This document shows, one piece after another, positions 1-8,292 of a stretch of 64,000 nt of DNA. The DNA is taken from contig NZ_VTOJ01000002.1 of assembly GCF_009176545.1 (NCBI RefSeq), positions 620,001 to 684,000 of the forward strand, read 5' to 3'. The position numbers were made by a program, and so were the translations under genes. The notes beneath the pieces are model-generated. The model was not told the DNA's origin. It did not search any database and saw only the letters and a list, made by a program, of their open reading frames with translations. The first letter of the stretch is position 1. The number at the start of each line of letters is the position of its first letter. Source of the DNA: Salinigranum salinum. GTDB lineage: Archaea; Halobacteriota; Halobacteria; Halobacteriales; Haloferacaceae.

Positions 1-415
1 GCAAGATGCCGAGTTTGGCCTCGCCCGGTGTGATGATGCCCGGACAGTTCGGGCCGATGAGGTGGGTGTCGGTCTCGCCGAGTCTGCGGTAGACCTTCGC
101 CATGTCCTGCGTCGGGACGCCCTCGGTGATCGCGACCACGAGGTCGAGCGAGGTGTCGAGCGCCTCGAACAGCGCGTCCGCGGCGAACGCCGGCGGGACG
201 AAGACGACAGAGGCGTCGGCGTCCTCCTCGGAGACGGCGTCGTGAACCGTGTCGTAGACGGGGACGCCCGCGACCTCCTGCCCGCCCTTGCCGGGGACCG
301 CGCCGGCGACGACGTTCGTCCCGTACTCGATCATCTGGTCGGTGTGGAACGACCCCTCACCGCCGGTGATCCCCTGTACCACGACTCGCGTGTCGTCGTC
401 GACGAGAATACTCAT
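1..415 (-). CDS. sucD: Succinyl-CoA synthetase (ADP-forming) alpha subunit, C-terminus cut by window edge
   Basis: This is the alpha subunit of the TCA-cycle enzyme that interconverts succinyl-CoA and succinate with ADP/ATP synthesis in the cytoplasm. Only the first 138 codons are present; alpha subunits of this family are usually near 290 residues, so the phospho-histidine part lies outside the window. The visible N-terminal CoA-binding Rossmann region carries the [11 protein letters not shown] nucleotide-loop segment near residue 15, then [14 protein letters not shown], and later [12 protein letters not shown]. The start ATG overlaps the sucC stop (ATGA), so the pair is translationally coupled as an operon in the order sucC-sucD. 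Confidence 0.95.
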   Translation of the reverse strand, partial: MSILVDDDTRVVVQGITGGEGSFHTDQMIEYGTNVVAGAVPGKGGQEVAGVPVYDTVHDAVSEEDADASVVFVPPAFAADALFEALDTSLDLVVAITEGVPTQDMAKVYRRLGETDTHLIGPNCPGIITPGEAKLGIL

Positions 416-1557
416 TGGTTGACCTCCTCGGCGTTCTTCACCGCACGCTGCACCGCGTCTTCGAGCGTCTCTTCGACCTGCACCAGTTCGGTGTTGAGGA
501 TCTCCATTCCCTCTTCGGCGTTGGTCCCCGCGAGGCGGACCACGACGGGTTTGGGGATCTCGTCGAACGCCTCGAGCGCCTCGTTGATCCCCCGGGCGAC
601 CTCGTCACCCCGCGTGATGCCGCCGAAGATGTTGAACACCACGCTGTCGACGTTCGGGTCGGAGAAGACCATGTCGAGGGCGTTCGTGACGCGCTCGGCC
701 TTGGCACCGCCCCCGATGTCGAGGAAGTTCGCGGGTTCTCCCCCGTAGTAGTCGACGAGGTCGAGCGTCGTCATGACGAGGCCCGCACCGTTGCCGATGA
801 TGCCGACGTTGCCGGAGAGCCGGACGTAGTCGAAGCCGTACTCGTTCGCCTTCGCCTCCAGCTCGTCGCCGGCGGCCTCGTCTTCCATCTCCGCCAGTCG
901 TGGGTGGCGGAAGAGGGCGTCGTCGTCGACGTTGAGGACGGCGTCGGCGGCGATCACCTCTCGCTCACTGGTGACCATCAGCGGGTTGATCTCGGCGTCC
1001 GAGGCGTCGTTGGCCTCCCAGAGGTCGTACAGCGTCGTCAGGACGCTCGAGACCGACCGCGCGATGTCGCGGTCGATGCCCGCCCCGTACACTGCCTTGC
1101 GTGCCTGGTAGGGATGCATCCCGAACGCCGGATCGACGTGTTCGCGGGCGATGGCCTCGGGGTCCTCCTCGGCGACGGCCTCGATGTCGACGCCGCCCTG
1201 CTCGGAGACCATCGCGACGGGGCGGCCCTCGCCGCGGTCCATCGTCACACCCACGTAGAGTTCGTCTTCGAAGTCGACGCCCGCCTCGACCAGCACGCGA
1301 TCGACGCGGTAGCCTTTGAGATCCATCCCGAGGATCTCGTCGGCGTACTGGCGCGCCTCCTCGACGGTCGACGCGATCTTGATGCCGCCGGCCTTGCCGC
1401 GGCCGCCGACGTGGACCTGCGCCTTGATCGCGGCGGGGAAGCCGATCTCTTCGACCGCCGCTACCACCTCGTCGACGCTCGAGGCGAGTCGGGACTGGGG
1501 TACGGGAATCCCGGCGTCGGCGAAGACCTCCTTCGCCTGGTACTCGTGTAGTCGCAT
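412..1557 (-). CDS. sucC: Succinyl-CoA synthetase (ADP-forming) beta subunit
   Basis: This is the beta subunit of succinyl-CoA synthetase, an ATP-grasp protein that binds ADP/Mg and completes the alpha2beta2 TCA-cycle enzyme with SucD. At 381 residues it has the usual length. It opens with the classic [12 protein letters not shown], followed by [14 protein letters not shown] near residues 48-60 (ATP-grasp lysine and loop). Later segments are [21 protein letters not shown] and [14 protein letters not shown], the alpha-contact and CoA/nucleotide regions. The reading frame stays open upstream to 1743, but the conserved MRLHEYQAK start and the loss of family similarity upstream decide the ATG at 1555-1557. 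It overlaps sucD by four bases. Confidence 0.97.
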   Translation of the reverse strand: MRLHEYQAKEVFADAGIPVPQSRLASSVDEVVAAVEEIGFPAAIKAQVHVGGRGKAGGIKIASTVEEARQYADEILGMDLKGYRVDRVLVEAGVDFEDELYVGVTMDRGEGRPVAMVSEQGGVDIEAVAEEDPEAIAREHVDPAFGMHPYQARKAVYGAGIDRDIARSVSSVLTTLYDLWEANDASDAEINPLMVTSEREVIAADAVLNVDDDALFRHPRLAEMEDEAAGDELEAKANEYGFDYVRLSGNVGIIGNGAGLVMTTLDLVDYYGGEPANFLDIGGGAKAERVTNALDMVFSDPNVDSVVFNIFGGITRGDEVARGINEALEAFDEIPKPVVVRLAGTNAEEGMEILNTELVQVEETLEDAVQRAVKNAEEVNQ

Positions 1558-1785
1558 CGTCTGTGACCGGGACAGGCCGACGCTTAAATCCCGCCGGTTC
1601 GGGTGAGTGTGACGCCCGCACGAGGATTGACTCGAAAACGTGTATCCAGTTCGTCCAGGACCGAAACCGAGCTGGTAGCCGTTCGCCGTGCCGGTCCCCG
1701 TCGAAGGGACACTGCGACCCGAAGTCGCCCCCACATCAGTCATCGGTGGTCGGAGACCACGAACGACGCCGCGTCCGATGCCTCG

Positions 1786-2070
1786 TCAGTCGGCGGCGCG
1801 GAGATCGCCGGCGACGCCGACGCCCCCGACGACGACCCCGAGGGCGGAGAGCGCGGCACCACCGACGACGGCGGGATTGAGCTGACAGGTGTTGCAGCCG
1901 TCGAACACCGCGACCCCCGAGAGGGAGACGCCCCTGAGCGCCAGCACCAGCGGTGGGTTCTCGCAGAAGACCTCGGTACAGCCGAACGTGACACCGAACG
2001 CGACGGCCGCGACGCTCGCGACGAACAGCCCGACACCGAAACACGACATTCCGACCCGGACGAGGCGCAT
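1786..2070 (-). CDS. Small haloarchaeal membrane protein, function unknown
   Basis: A 94-residue protein made almost entirely of hydrophobic helices. It seems to have three membrane segments: about residues 7-25, 40-55 and 65-87. Between the first two is a short cysteine-containing stretch (FGCTEVFCENPP), and a second pair occurs in DGCNTCQLNP, so two CxxxxC/CxxC-like cysteine pairs may face the exterior. I do not recognise a named family; the composition is typical of small conserved haloarchaeal membrane proteins. The start ATG was chosen because it precedes the first hydrophobic helix and follows a non-coding stretch shared with the divergent ATP-grasp gene. The longer open frame on this strand is antisense to the ATP-grasp gene and was ignored. 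Confidence 0.7.
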   Translation of the reverse strand: MRLVRVGMSCFGVGLFVASVAAVAFGVTFGCTEVFCENPPLVLALRGVSLSGVAVFDGCNTCQLNPAVVGGAALSALGVVVGGVGVAGDLRAAD

Positions 2071-2229
2071 ATCTCTCCGTGTTCCCCGGTGGACTAATGC
2101 GTTTTCACCTCGGGGCGAAACGACCGCTTCGAGACGGAGCGGCCACTCGACGACGAGCATGGTAGTCGTGTACAGTCGTCCCACGCCTTCGCCGGTACGC
2201 TTTCGCCCCTCGGCCGTCACACTACTGTC

Positions 2230-3570
2230 ATGACGTCTCCCGTCCGGGTCGGCGTGCTGGCGCTCCACGACAGCAAGGAGTCGAAGGCGATCTGCAACGC
2301 CGTCGAGGCACTCGGTCACGAACCGGCGTGGCTCAGAGAGGAGAACACAGTCGTCCGGATCGAGGACGGGGACGTCCGTCTCGAACCGGACGTCGACGTG
2401 GTAGCGAACCGACTGCTCCTCTCGAACACGGACCAGCCGACCGAGGAACTCGGGATCGCCCGGACCGTGGCCGCACAGCGACCCATCCTCAACCCGCCCG
2501 AGGCGACCGCCGTGGCCGCCCACAAGCTGGCGACAGCGTCGCTCCTCGCCCGCGAGGGGCTCCCCGTCCCGAAGACCCTGCTCGCGCTCAGTGGAGCGAA
2601 CCTCAACGCACACAGCCGGGAGTTCGGTCCGGAGGCGGTGTACAAGACCGCCATCGGCACCCACGGTGGCGGCGCGTGGAAGGTCGACACCGACGACGTG
2701 CTGACCGCGAGAGTGGGCAAACGTCGAGCGTTCCTCCAGGAGTTCGTCGGCTCGCGGGAGCCGCCGCGCGATCTCCGGGTCTACGTCGTCGGCGACCGGG
2801 TCGTCGGCGCCATGTTCCGCTACGCCACGGACCACGACTGGCGGACCAACGTCCACCTCGGCGGCGAAGTCGAAGACGCCACGGCGTCGCTCCCCGCACG
2901 GGCGGAGGAGATCGCACTCCGGGCGTCGTCGGCCGTCGGCCTCGACTACGCCGGCGTCGATCTCATCGAGGGCGACGCCGGCTGGTACGTCCTCGAGGTG
3001 AACCCGACCGCGGGGTTCCGGGGCCTCTACCGGGCGACGGGGGTGAGCCCCGCTCCACACATCGCGGCGCTCGCACTCCGGCACGTAGGCGTCGACGTCG
3101 ACGCCGACCGAGTACGCGACCTCGCCACCACGCTCGACGACTCCCCGCCGTCGTGCATGCCACGGCCGCAGGCGACCGACTTCGAGGAGCCGCCGGTCAT
3201 CGGCTTCACGGAACGAGTCGTCGTCTCCGGCACCGCCGGGACGAAGACCGTCGTCGGCAAGGCCGACTCGGGCGCGGCACGGACCAGCATCGACCTCCAC
3301 CTCGCGGCCGAGATCGGCGCAGGGCCCATCCACACCGTCTCCACGGTCAGGAGCGGCAGCGCGACGAAGGGCCAGTCGCGCCCGGTCGTCGACCTCGTGA
3401 TCGGCATCGGCGGCACCCAGCACACCGTCGCCGCGAACATCGTCGATCGGAGCCACATGTCCCACCCGGTCCTCATCGGTCGTGACGTCCTGAAGCACTA
3501 CTTCCTCGACATCTCGCGCCGGGTGGAGGATCCAAGCACCTACCCGCTCGACGACGAGGGCGAGGAGTGA
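2230..3570 (+). CDS. RimK-type ATP-grasp ligase fused to a RimB-like (retropepsin-fold) protease domain
   Basis: A 446-residue two-domain protein. Residues about 1-300 are a RimK/LysX-type ATP-grasp ligase, the family that adds glutamate or similar amino acids to protein or small-molecule carboxylates; visible landmarks are KLATASLLAREGLPVP, YKTAIGTHGGGAWKV, the FLQEFV segment, and the metal-binding end LEVNPTAGFRG. Residues about 315-430 match the 'ATP-dependent zinc protease' (RimB-like, retropepsin-fold) family, with the catalytic-type D-S-G-A at D346, then HPVLIGRDVL. In some bacteria rimB and rimK are separate neighbours and RimB modulates RimK output (family knowledge). The fusion suggests coupled ligation and trimming; the substrate is unknown. 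The ATG lies about 160 bases from the divergent membrane gene. Confidence 0.88.
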   Translation: MTSPVRVGVLALHDSKESKAICNAVEALGHEPAWLREENTVVRIEDGDVRLEPDVDVVANRLLLSNTDQPTEELGIARTVAAQRPILNPPEATAVAAHKLATASLLAREGLPVPKTLLALSGANLNAHSREFGPEAVYKTAIGTHGGGAWKVDTDDVLTARVGKRRAFLQEFVGSREPPRDLRVYVVGDRVVGAMFRYATDHDWRTNVHLGGEVEDATASLPARAEEIALRASSAVGLDYAGVDLIEGDAGWYVLEVNPTAGFRGLYRATGVSPAPHIAALALRHVGVDVDADRVRDLATTLDDSPPSCMPRPQATDFEEPPVIGFTERVVVSGTAGTKTVVGKADSGAARTSIDLHLAAEIGAGPIHTVSTVRSGSATKGQSRPVVDLVIGIGGTQHTVAANIVDRSHMSHPVLIGRDVLKHYFLDISRRVEDPSTYPLDDEGEE

Positions 3571-3878
3571 CGACTGGACGGTCCGGGTCACGGGCGTCGG
3601 GGGCGTGCGACCGGGTGGCCCGGATCGAGTGACCGGGCCGCTCGGACCGGGCGGATCGAAACGTTTGAGTAGTTACACGTCAGATATCGTGGTCGAGGCG
3701 TCACTCGATTCTCCCCTCTCCCCCTGCGAGTGACCCTCGTTTCGTGTGACGTATCCGCCGACACAGTCGTTCGGCCAGCCCGGACACGCGTTCGGTCAGC
3801 GACTCGGTCACGCGGGCGCGACCGTGACTTTCCGGTAGTCCCGGTTTTATCGCCGTCGACGACGTGTGCTCCGGCGTC
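3571..3878. other. Intergenic stretch, no gene seen
   Basis: Roughly 300 bases between the ATP-grasp gene and the medium-chain dehydrogenase-like gene. Open frames here have arginine/serine-rich compositions typical of antisense or out-of-frame GC-rich DNA. The only signal is a TATA-like CGGTTTTATCG at 3842-3852, about 27 bases before the ATG at 3879, which would serve as that gene's promoter. Confidence 0.6.
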
Positions 3879-4838
3879 ATGCAGGCAGTGCGCTTTCACG
3901 AGTACGGTGGCACCGACGTGCTCCAGGTGGAGGAGGTAGAGCGCCCCGAGGCGACCGGTCACGACGTCGTCGTCGAGGTCGCGGGGGCGGGCGTCAACCC
4001 CGTCGACACCTACTTCCGCGAGGGATCGTACGAGCCGTTCACGCTCCCGATGATCCCCGGCGTCGACGCCGCCGGCGAGGTGGTCGCCGTGTCGGAGTGG
4101 GTCGACGACTACGCCGTCGGCGACCGCGTGGTCGGGACGGGGCTGGGAATGAACCACATGGGTGGCTACGCCGAGTACGCCGCCGTCCCCGAGGATCGCC
4201 TCGCGCACCTCCCCGACGGCGTCGACCTCGTCGCCGCGGGCGGGGCGGGCGTCGTCGCCGTCACCGCGTGGCGGGCGCTGATCGACCACGCCGGCCTCGA
4301 ACCCGCCGAGTCGGTCCTGATCCACGGCGGCTCCGGCGGCGTCGGTCACGCCGCGGTCCAGCTGGCCGCCGCGACCGGCGCACACGTCCTCGCGACCGCC
4401 GCCCCCCGGTACCACGACCGTCTCGCCGACCTGGGTGCCGACGCCGTCTTCGACTACGCGGACGAGAACCTCGCCGACGCCGTCGTCGACGAGACCGGCG
4501 GCGTCGACGTCGTCGTCGACCACCGCCTCGACGACTACCTCCAGTTCGACGCGGAGGTCGCGGCCACCGGCGGTCGCGTCGTCGGGATCGGCGAGAACGA
4601 CCCCGTGGTCGGCTTCTCGAACGACGGCGTCGCCCGGAGCAAGGACGTCTCCTACCAGTTCATGAGCATGTACAACACGCCGCGGCTGGCCGACCCGCTC
4701 GCGGGCGTCGCCTACCTCATGGGCGAGGGCGACGTCGAGATCGCCGTCGAGCGGACGTACGATCTCGACGAGGCCGCCGAGGCGCAGCGAGCCGTGATGG
4801 AGGAGTCGGTCTTCGGCAAACTCGTCATCACGCCGTAA
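3879..4838 (+). CDS. Quinone oxidoreductase-type zinc-independent medium-chain dehydrogenase
   Basis: A 319-residue NADPH-dependent oxidoreductase of the zeta-crystallin/quinone reductase branch of the medium-chain dehydrogenase superfamily. It starts MQAVRFHEYGGTDVLQ, carries GAGVNPVDTYFREG near residue 40, and has the Rossmann nucleotide loop HGGSGGVGHAAVQLA near residue 149. The structural zinc cysteines of alcohol dehydrogenases are absent, as expected for this branch. Electron-accepting substrate (quinone, enone or aldehyde) cannot be read from sequence. An in-frame GTG five codons upstream exists, but the ATG at 3879 gives the family-typical N-terminus and the right distance (about 27 bases) from the TATA-like box. 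Confidence 0.9.
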   Translation: MQAVRFHEYGGTDVLQVEEVERPEATGHDVVVEVAGAGVNPVDTYFREGSYEPFTLPMIPGVDAAGEVVAVSEWVDDYAVGDRVVGTGLGMNHMGGYAEYAAVPEDRLAHLPDGVDLVAAGGAGVVAVTAWRALIDHAGLEPAESVLIHGGSGGVGHAAVQLAAATGAHVLATAAPRYHDRLADLGADAVFDYADENLADAVVDETGGVDVVVDHRLDDYLQFDAEVAATGGRVVGIGENDPVVGFSNDGVARSKDVSYQFMSMYNTPRLADPLAGVAYLMGEGDVEIAVERTYDLDEAAEAQRAVMEESVFGKLVITP

Positions 4839-4934
4839 GTGACGGGCGACGGCTCGTCCCGTCGACGCCCTGTTGTTCTCATCGCCCGAGAAGCGACGCG
4901 CCAAACGAAGCGCTCCGTGTGCGTACTCCTCGAC

Positions 4935-5735
4935 ATGAACACGTTCACCAGACGCCGCAGCTGGTTCGCTCGATCGGTCGTCGACCACCCGGTCGTCGCT
5001 GCGCTCGCGCTCGTGCTCACCTGGACGCTCGCCACGTACGTTCTCGAAGGCGCGCGCCTGACGCTCCTCCGTCCCGAGGCGATCGTCGACCGGCTCCTGT
5101 ACGCCATAGTGGCGAACGTGCTGCTCGGCACCGTGTTGGGCCTCTGGATCGTCAGGAACCGTCTCCGTACAGACCCGGCGCGTGTCGGCTTCCGTCGACC
5201 TGTACGGACGGTCGTGGGCGTCGTCGTCGCGCTCGGTCTCGGCGCGGGCGCGTACCTCGCACAGTCGCCCCCCACGACCGATCCGCTGGTCGTCACGAAC
5301 GCATTCGCACAGACGCTCGTCGTCTCGATCGCCGAGATCGTGGTCTGCTGGGTCGTCCTCGGTGTGGCCGTCGAGCGGGCGATCCAGCCGCGCGTCGGGC
5401 GGGTCGCCGCGATGGCGTGTCTGGTCGTGACCGCGAGCGTCGCGTTCGGGCTCTACCACGTCGCGCACAGCCCACCGTTCGACACGCCGGCGATGGTGGT
5501 GCTGCTCACGGGCGTCGGTGTGGTCACGAGTCTCGTCTTCGTGGTGAGCCGTGACCTCTACGCGACAGTCGCCTTCCACAACGCCCTCGCACTGACGGGC
5601 GTGACGCGTGCGTTAGCGGCGTCCGGCCGTCTCTCGGCGTTCGCCGACCCCGCTCCCGTGCTGTGGGCGACCGCCATCGTCGCGCTGGCTGCCCTCGTCG
5701 CGACCGACTACTGGCTGGTCCGCCGCCGACGGTAG
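4935..5735 (+). CDS. CPBP-like intramembrane protease homologue (divergent)
   Basis: A 266-residue integral membrane protein with about seven or eight hydrophobic helices. Three weak landmarks suggest the CPBP (Abi) family of intramembrane proteases: an acidic helix AEIVVCWVVLG, the FxxxH motif as FGLYH near residue 172, and a late AFHNAL that could be the last His/Asn motif. The first motif lacks the paired glutamates and arginine (EExxxR) normally seen, so activity is uncertain. The frame is open upstream to 4839, but the segment before the ATG at 4935 is charged and unlike the rest. In bacteria the family includes CAAX prenyl endopeptidase-like and self-immunity proteins. It could also be an unrelated polytopic protein. 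Confidence 0.6.
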   Translation: MNTFTRRRSWFARSVVDHPVVAALALVLTWTLATYVLEGARLTLLRPEAIVDRLLYAIVANVLLGTVLGLWIVRNRLRTDPARVGFRRPVRTVVGVVVALGLGAGAYLAQSPPTTDPLVVTNAFAQTLVVSIAEIVVCWVVLGVAVERAIQPRVGRVAAMACLVVTASVAFGLYHVAHSPPFDTPAMVVLLTGVGVVTSLVFVVSRDLYATVAFHNALALTGVTRALAASGRLSAFADPAPVLWATAIVALAALVATDYWLVRRRR

Positions 5736-5813
5736 CGGCGTCGGTGCCGACGCGTCGCCGGTGACGAATGTCATTCGAACGACTCGTTTCTCCGGTGCTG
5801 AGAACGACGGCGG

Positions 5814-5823
5814 CTTTTTATAC
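5814..5823 (+). promoter_or_regulatory. TATA-like box for the 88-residue HTH gene
   Basis: The AT-rich run CTTTTTATAC stands out in GC-rich DNA and lies about 28-35 bases before the ATG at 5850, the standard spacing for a leaderless haloarchaeal transcript. Confidence 0.6.
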
Positions 5824-5849
5824 TGGTTGCCGTCGTCGTTCCTCACAAG

Positions 5850-6116
5850 ATGTCAACCCAGGCACTCGAGGCGAACCCCGCCACCGAACTCGGCCGGCAG
5901 AACCGCACGCCAATCGAGACGCTCCGGATCCCCGAGCGCGTCACGTCGGCGCAGGCCAAGCTCGTCTACTTCTACCTCGACACCCGCGGCACCGCGACCG
6001 TCGACGAACTCGGCACCGCGCTCCGGATGCCCAAGCTGACGCTGTTCAGCATCCTGCAGACGCTCGGCGAGTACGACCTCGTCGTCCGCGACGGCGACGC
6101 GGTCAGCACGGCCTGA
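5850..6116 (+). CDS. Small winged-helix DNA-binding protein
   Basis: An 88-residue protein. Residues about 30-85 look like a single winged helix-turn-helix of the TrmB/MarR type: VTSAQAKLVYFYLDTRG (first helix), ATVDELGTALRMPKLTLFSI (helix-turn-helix), then LGEYDLVVRDGDAV (wing). There is no room for an effector or dimerisation domain, so it is either a tiny regulator or a helper of a larger factor. It has its own strong TATA-like box and stands alone between a membrane protein and a phosphoesterase; its target is unknown. Confidence 0.7.
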   Translation: MSTQALEANPATELGRQNRTPIETLRIPERVTSAQAKLVYFYLDTRGTATVDELGTALRMPKLTLFSILQTLGEYDLVVRDGDAVSTA

Positions 6117-6262
6117 GTCGGTCGACGTCCGATCCTCGTCGTGTCCGGGCCGTCGTCGACTCCCGTCCCGCACGTCGGCTGCGCCCACCTACCGTCTCGT
6201 CCCGCACGTCTTCCTGCCGGATCGACCGCGCGGTTTTTGTCCGCCCTCTCCAACCCTGTGCC

Positions 6263-7027
6263 GTGTTCCACGTCGCGTTCTACGATCGGTCCCTCTACGT
6301 CCCCCTGTCGTCGACGCTCGTCGTCGCCGATCTCCACGTCGGACGGGCCGACGCCTCCGACGTGAACGCCCCGCTCGGCGAGGGAGCGGACCTCGTTGAG
6401 CGACTCGGAGGGGCCGTCGATGCGTTCGCCCCCGAGCAGGTGGTGTTCGCGGGCGACGTGCTCCACGAGTTCGGGCGGGTCGGGAGCGGCGCGCGCGAGA
6501 CGCTCACGACGCTCACCGAGGTGTGCCGCGACGCCGGCGCACGGCCCGTGATGGTCGCCGGCAACCACGACGGCGTGCTGTCGACCGTCTGGGACGGCCC
6601 GATCCACGACGCGTACGTGGTCGACGGCGGCGAGGGCGACGTGGTCGTCTGCCACGGTCACGAAGAGCCCGTCGAGACTGGGCAGACCGGGGCTGGTGGT
6701 GGCGAGGGCGACGACGCCGATACAGAGACGGCCGACGCCACCCCCGCGCTGTACGTCGTCGGCCACGACCACCCCGCGATCACGATCGAGGGCCAGAAGC
6801 GACCGTGTTTCCTCTACGGCGAGGGCGTCTATCGCGGCGGGGACCTCCTGATGCTCCCCGCCTTCACCCGCGTGGCCGCCGGCGTCGCGGTCAACGGGAT
6901 GCGGAGCCGTGACTTCCAGTCGCCGCTGGTGCGAGATGCCGACGCGCTCCGACCGATCGTGTGGGACCAGTCGACGGCGGAGGCGCTGTGGTTTCCACCC
7001 CTGGGACGGTTCCGACGGCTGTTGTGA
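6263..7027 (+). CDS. Calcineurin-like metallophosphoesterase
   Basis: A 254-residue protein with all dinuclear metallophosphoesterase motifs: VADLHVGR near residue 20, FAGDVLHEFGR near 65, AGNHDG near 99, VCHGHE near 130, and VVGHDHP near 167. The family includes archaeal phosphoesterases sometimes linked to DNA-repair helicases (Lhr-associated MPEs), but no such helicase lies nearby. A glycine/aspartate-rich insert at about residues 138-158 separates two metal motifs. The start is a GTG: the frame is open well upstream, but the upstream peptide is arginine-rich and unlike the enzyme. A T-rich box (GCGGTTTTTGTCC) about 30 bases upstream fits a leaderless start. Confidence 0.85.
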   Translation: MFHVAFYDRSLYVPLSSTLVVADLHVGRADASDVNAPLGEGADLVERLGGAVDAFAPEQVVFAGDVLHEFGRVGSGARETLTTLTEVCRDAGARPVMVAGNHDGVLSTVWDGPIHDAYVVDGGEGDVVVCHGHEEPVETGQTGAGGGEGDDADTETADATPALYVVGHDHPAITIEGQKRPCFLYGEGVYRGGDLLMLPAFTRVAAGVAVNGMRSRDFQSPLVRDADALRPIVWDQSTAEALWFPPLGRFRRLL

Positions 7028-7122
7028 GCGGGCGGCAGTCGGCGCGTAGCACGCGAGTCCGTCACCGACTGGCAGACCCCCGGAAGAGCCACGGCTGCGG
7101 ACCACCTCCGACGAGCCGAACG

Positions 7123-7130
7123 TTCAATAT
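7123..7130 (+). promoter_or_regulatory. TATA-like box for the E1 alpha gene
   Basis: TTCAATAT is centred about 26 bases before the GTG start at 7152, consistent with leaderless transcription. Confidence 0.5.
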
Positions 7131-7151
7131 CCAGCCGACTCACCAGCACAC

Positions 7152-8237
7152 GTGCGCGTGGATCACTACGACGACGCCGACTTCGTTCGAACGCTGGACG
7201 CCGACGGACGGGTCGTCGGCGAAGTCCCGGACCTCACCGACGACCGATTGCTGGCGATCTACCGAGACATGCGCCTGACGAGGCATTTCGACGAGCGGAT
7301 GGTGAGCCTCCAGCGCCAGGGCCGGATGGGGACGTACGCCCCGGCGGTCGGACAGGAGGCCTCGCAGGTCGGCTCGACCCACGCCCTCCGCGAAGACGAC
7401 TGGATCGTCTACCAGTACCGAGAACACGGTGCCGTCGCCGTTCGGGGGCTCTCCTCGGCGTACCTCCTCTACTGGATGGGCCACGAACACGGCAACGCCG
7501 CGCTCGTCGACGACCACGTCGCGCCGCTCAACATCACCATCGCCGATCAGATCCCTCACGCTGTCGGGATGGCCTGGGGTGCGAAGCTGAAGGGTGACGA
7601 CACGGTGGTCGTCTGTCACTTCGGCGACGGCGCGACCTCCGAGGGCGACTTCCACGAGGCGGCCAACTTCGCGTGCGTGTTCGACGTCCCCTGCGTGCTC
7701 TTCTGCAACAACAACGGCTGGGCGATCTCCCACCCTGCGGAGCGACAGACGGCCTCGCGGACGTTCGCGGAGAAGGCCGACGCGTACGGGATCGAGTCGG
7801 TCCGCGTCGACGGGATGGACCCCCTGGCCACGTACCGCGTCACAGCGGAGGTAGTCGAACGCGCCCGTGACGGAGGTGGTCCCACGCTCGTCGAGGCCGT
7901 GCAGTACCGCTACGGCGCACACACCACGGCGGACGACCCCAGCGCGTACCGCGACGAGGCGGAGGTCGAGCGGTGGCGCGAGCGCGATCCCCTGGAGCGG
8001 TACGAACGGTTCCTCCGCGACCGCGGTCTCGTCGACGACACGGTCGTCGAGGAGATCGAGGCCGAGGCACGCGAGACGGTCGCGACCCTCGTCGACGAGG
8101 CGGAGTCGTTCGAGGCTGACCCCACCGCGATGTTCGACGACGCCTTCGCCGACTCCACGGCCGAGATCGACGCCCAGCGTGCGGCGTTCGAGCGGCGTCT
8201 CGAGGAACACGGCCACGACGCCTTCCTGCGCGAGTGA
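7152..8237 (+). CDS. TPP-dependent 2-oxoacid dehydrogenase E1 component, alpha subunit
   Basis: A 361-residue E1 alpha subunit of a pyruvate or branched-chain 2-oxoacid dehydrogenase complex, which decarboxylates the oxoacid using thiamine pyrophosphate. The TPP/Mg motif GDGATSEGDFHEAANFA begins near residue 158 and ends at CNNNGWAIS, as in the family; RYGAHTTADDPSAYR is the phosphorylation-loop region. The usual partners (E1 beta, E2, E3) are not next to it here: the next gene runs the other way. It may therefore work with subunits encoded elsewhere, or be a stand-alone paralogue. Start is GTG, placed by the TATA-like box; a second GTG two codons later is an alternative. Confidence 0.9.
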   Translation: MRVDHYDDADFVRTLDADGRVVGEVPDLTDDRLLAIYRDMRLTRHFDERMVSLQRQGRMGTYAPAVGQEASQVGSTHALREDDWIVYQYREHGAVAVRGLSSAYLLYWMGHEHGNAALVDDHVAPLNITIADQIPHAVGMAWGAKLKGDDTVVVCHFGDGATSEGDFHEAANFACVFDVPCVLFCNNNGWAISHPAERQTASRTFAEKADAYGIESVRVDGMDPLATYRVTAEVVERARDGGGPTLVEAVQYRYGAHTTADDPSAYRDEAEVERWRERDPLERYERFLRDRGLVDDTVVEEIEAEARETVATLVDEAESFEADPTAMFDDAFADSTAEIDAQRAAFERRLEEHGHDAFLRE

Positions 8238-8292
8238 CGCGCGCCGCGTCCGTGACGGCCCGCCGGGCCGCGGAGGAGGACGCCCCGGAGAG

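Noticed and set aside
3588-5579. Very long minus-strand open frame (over 600 codons)
   Set aside because: Antisense to two clear genes, His/Arg-rich composition, no domain; long frames on the opposite strand are normal in high-GC genomes.
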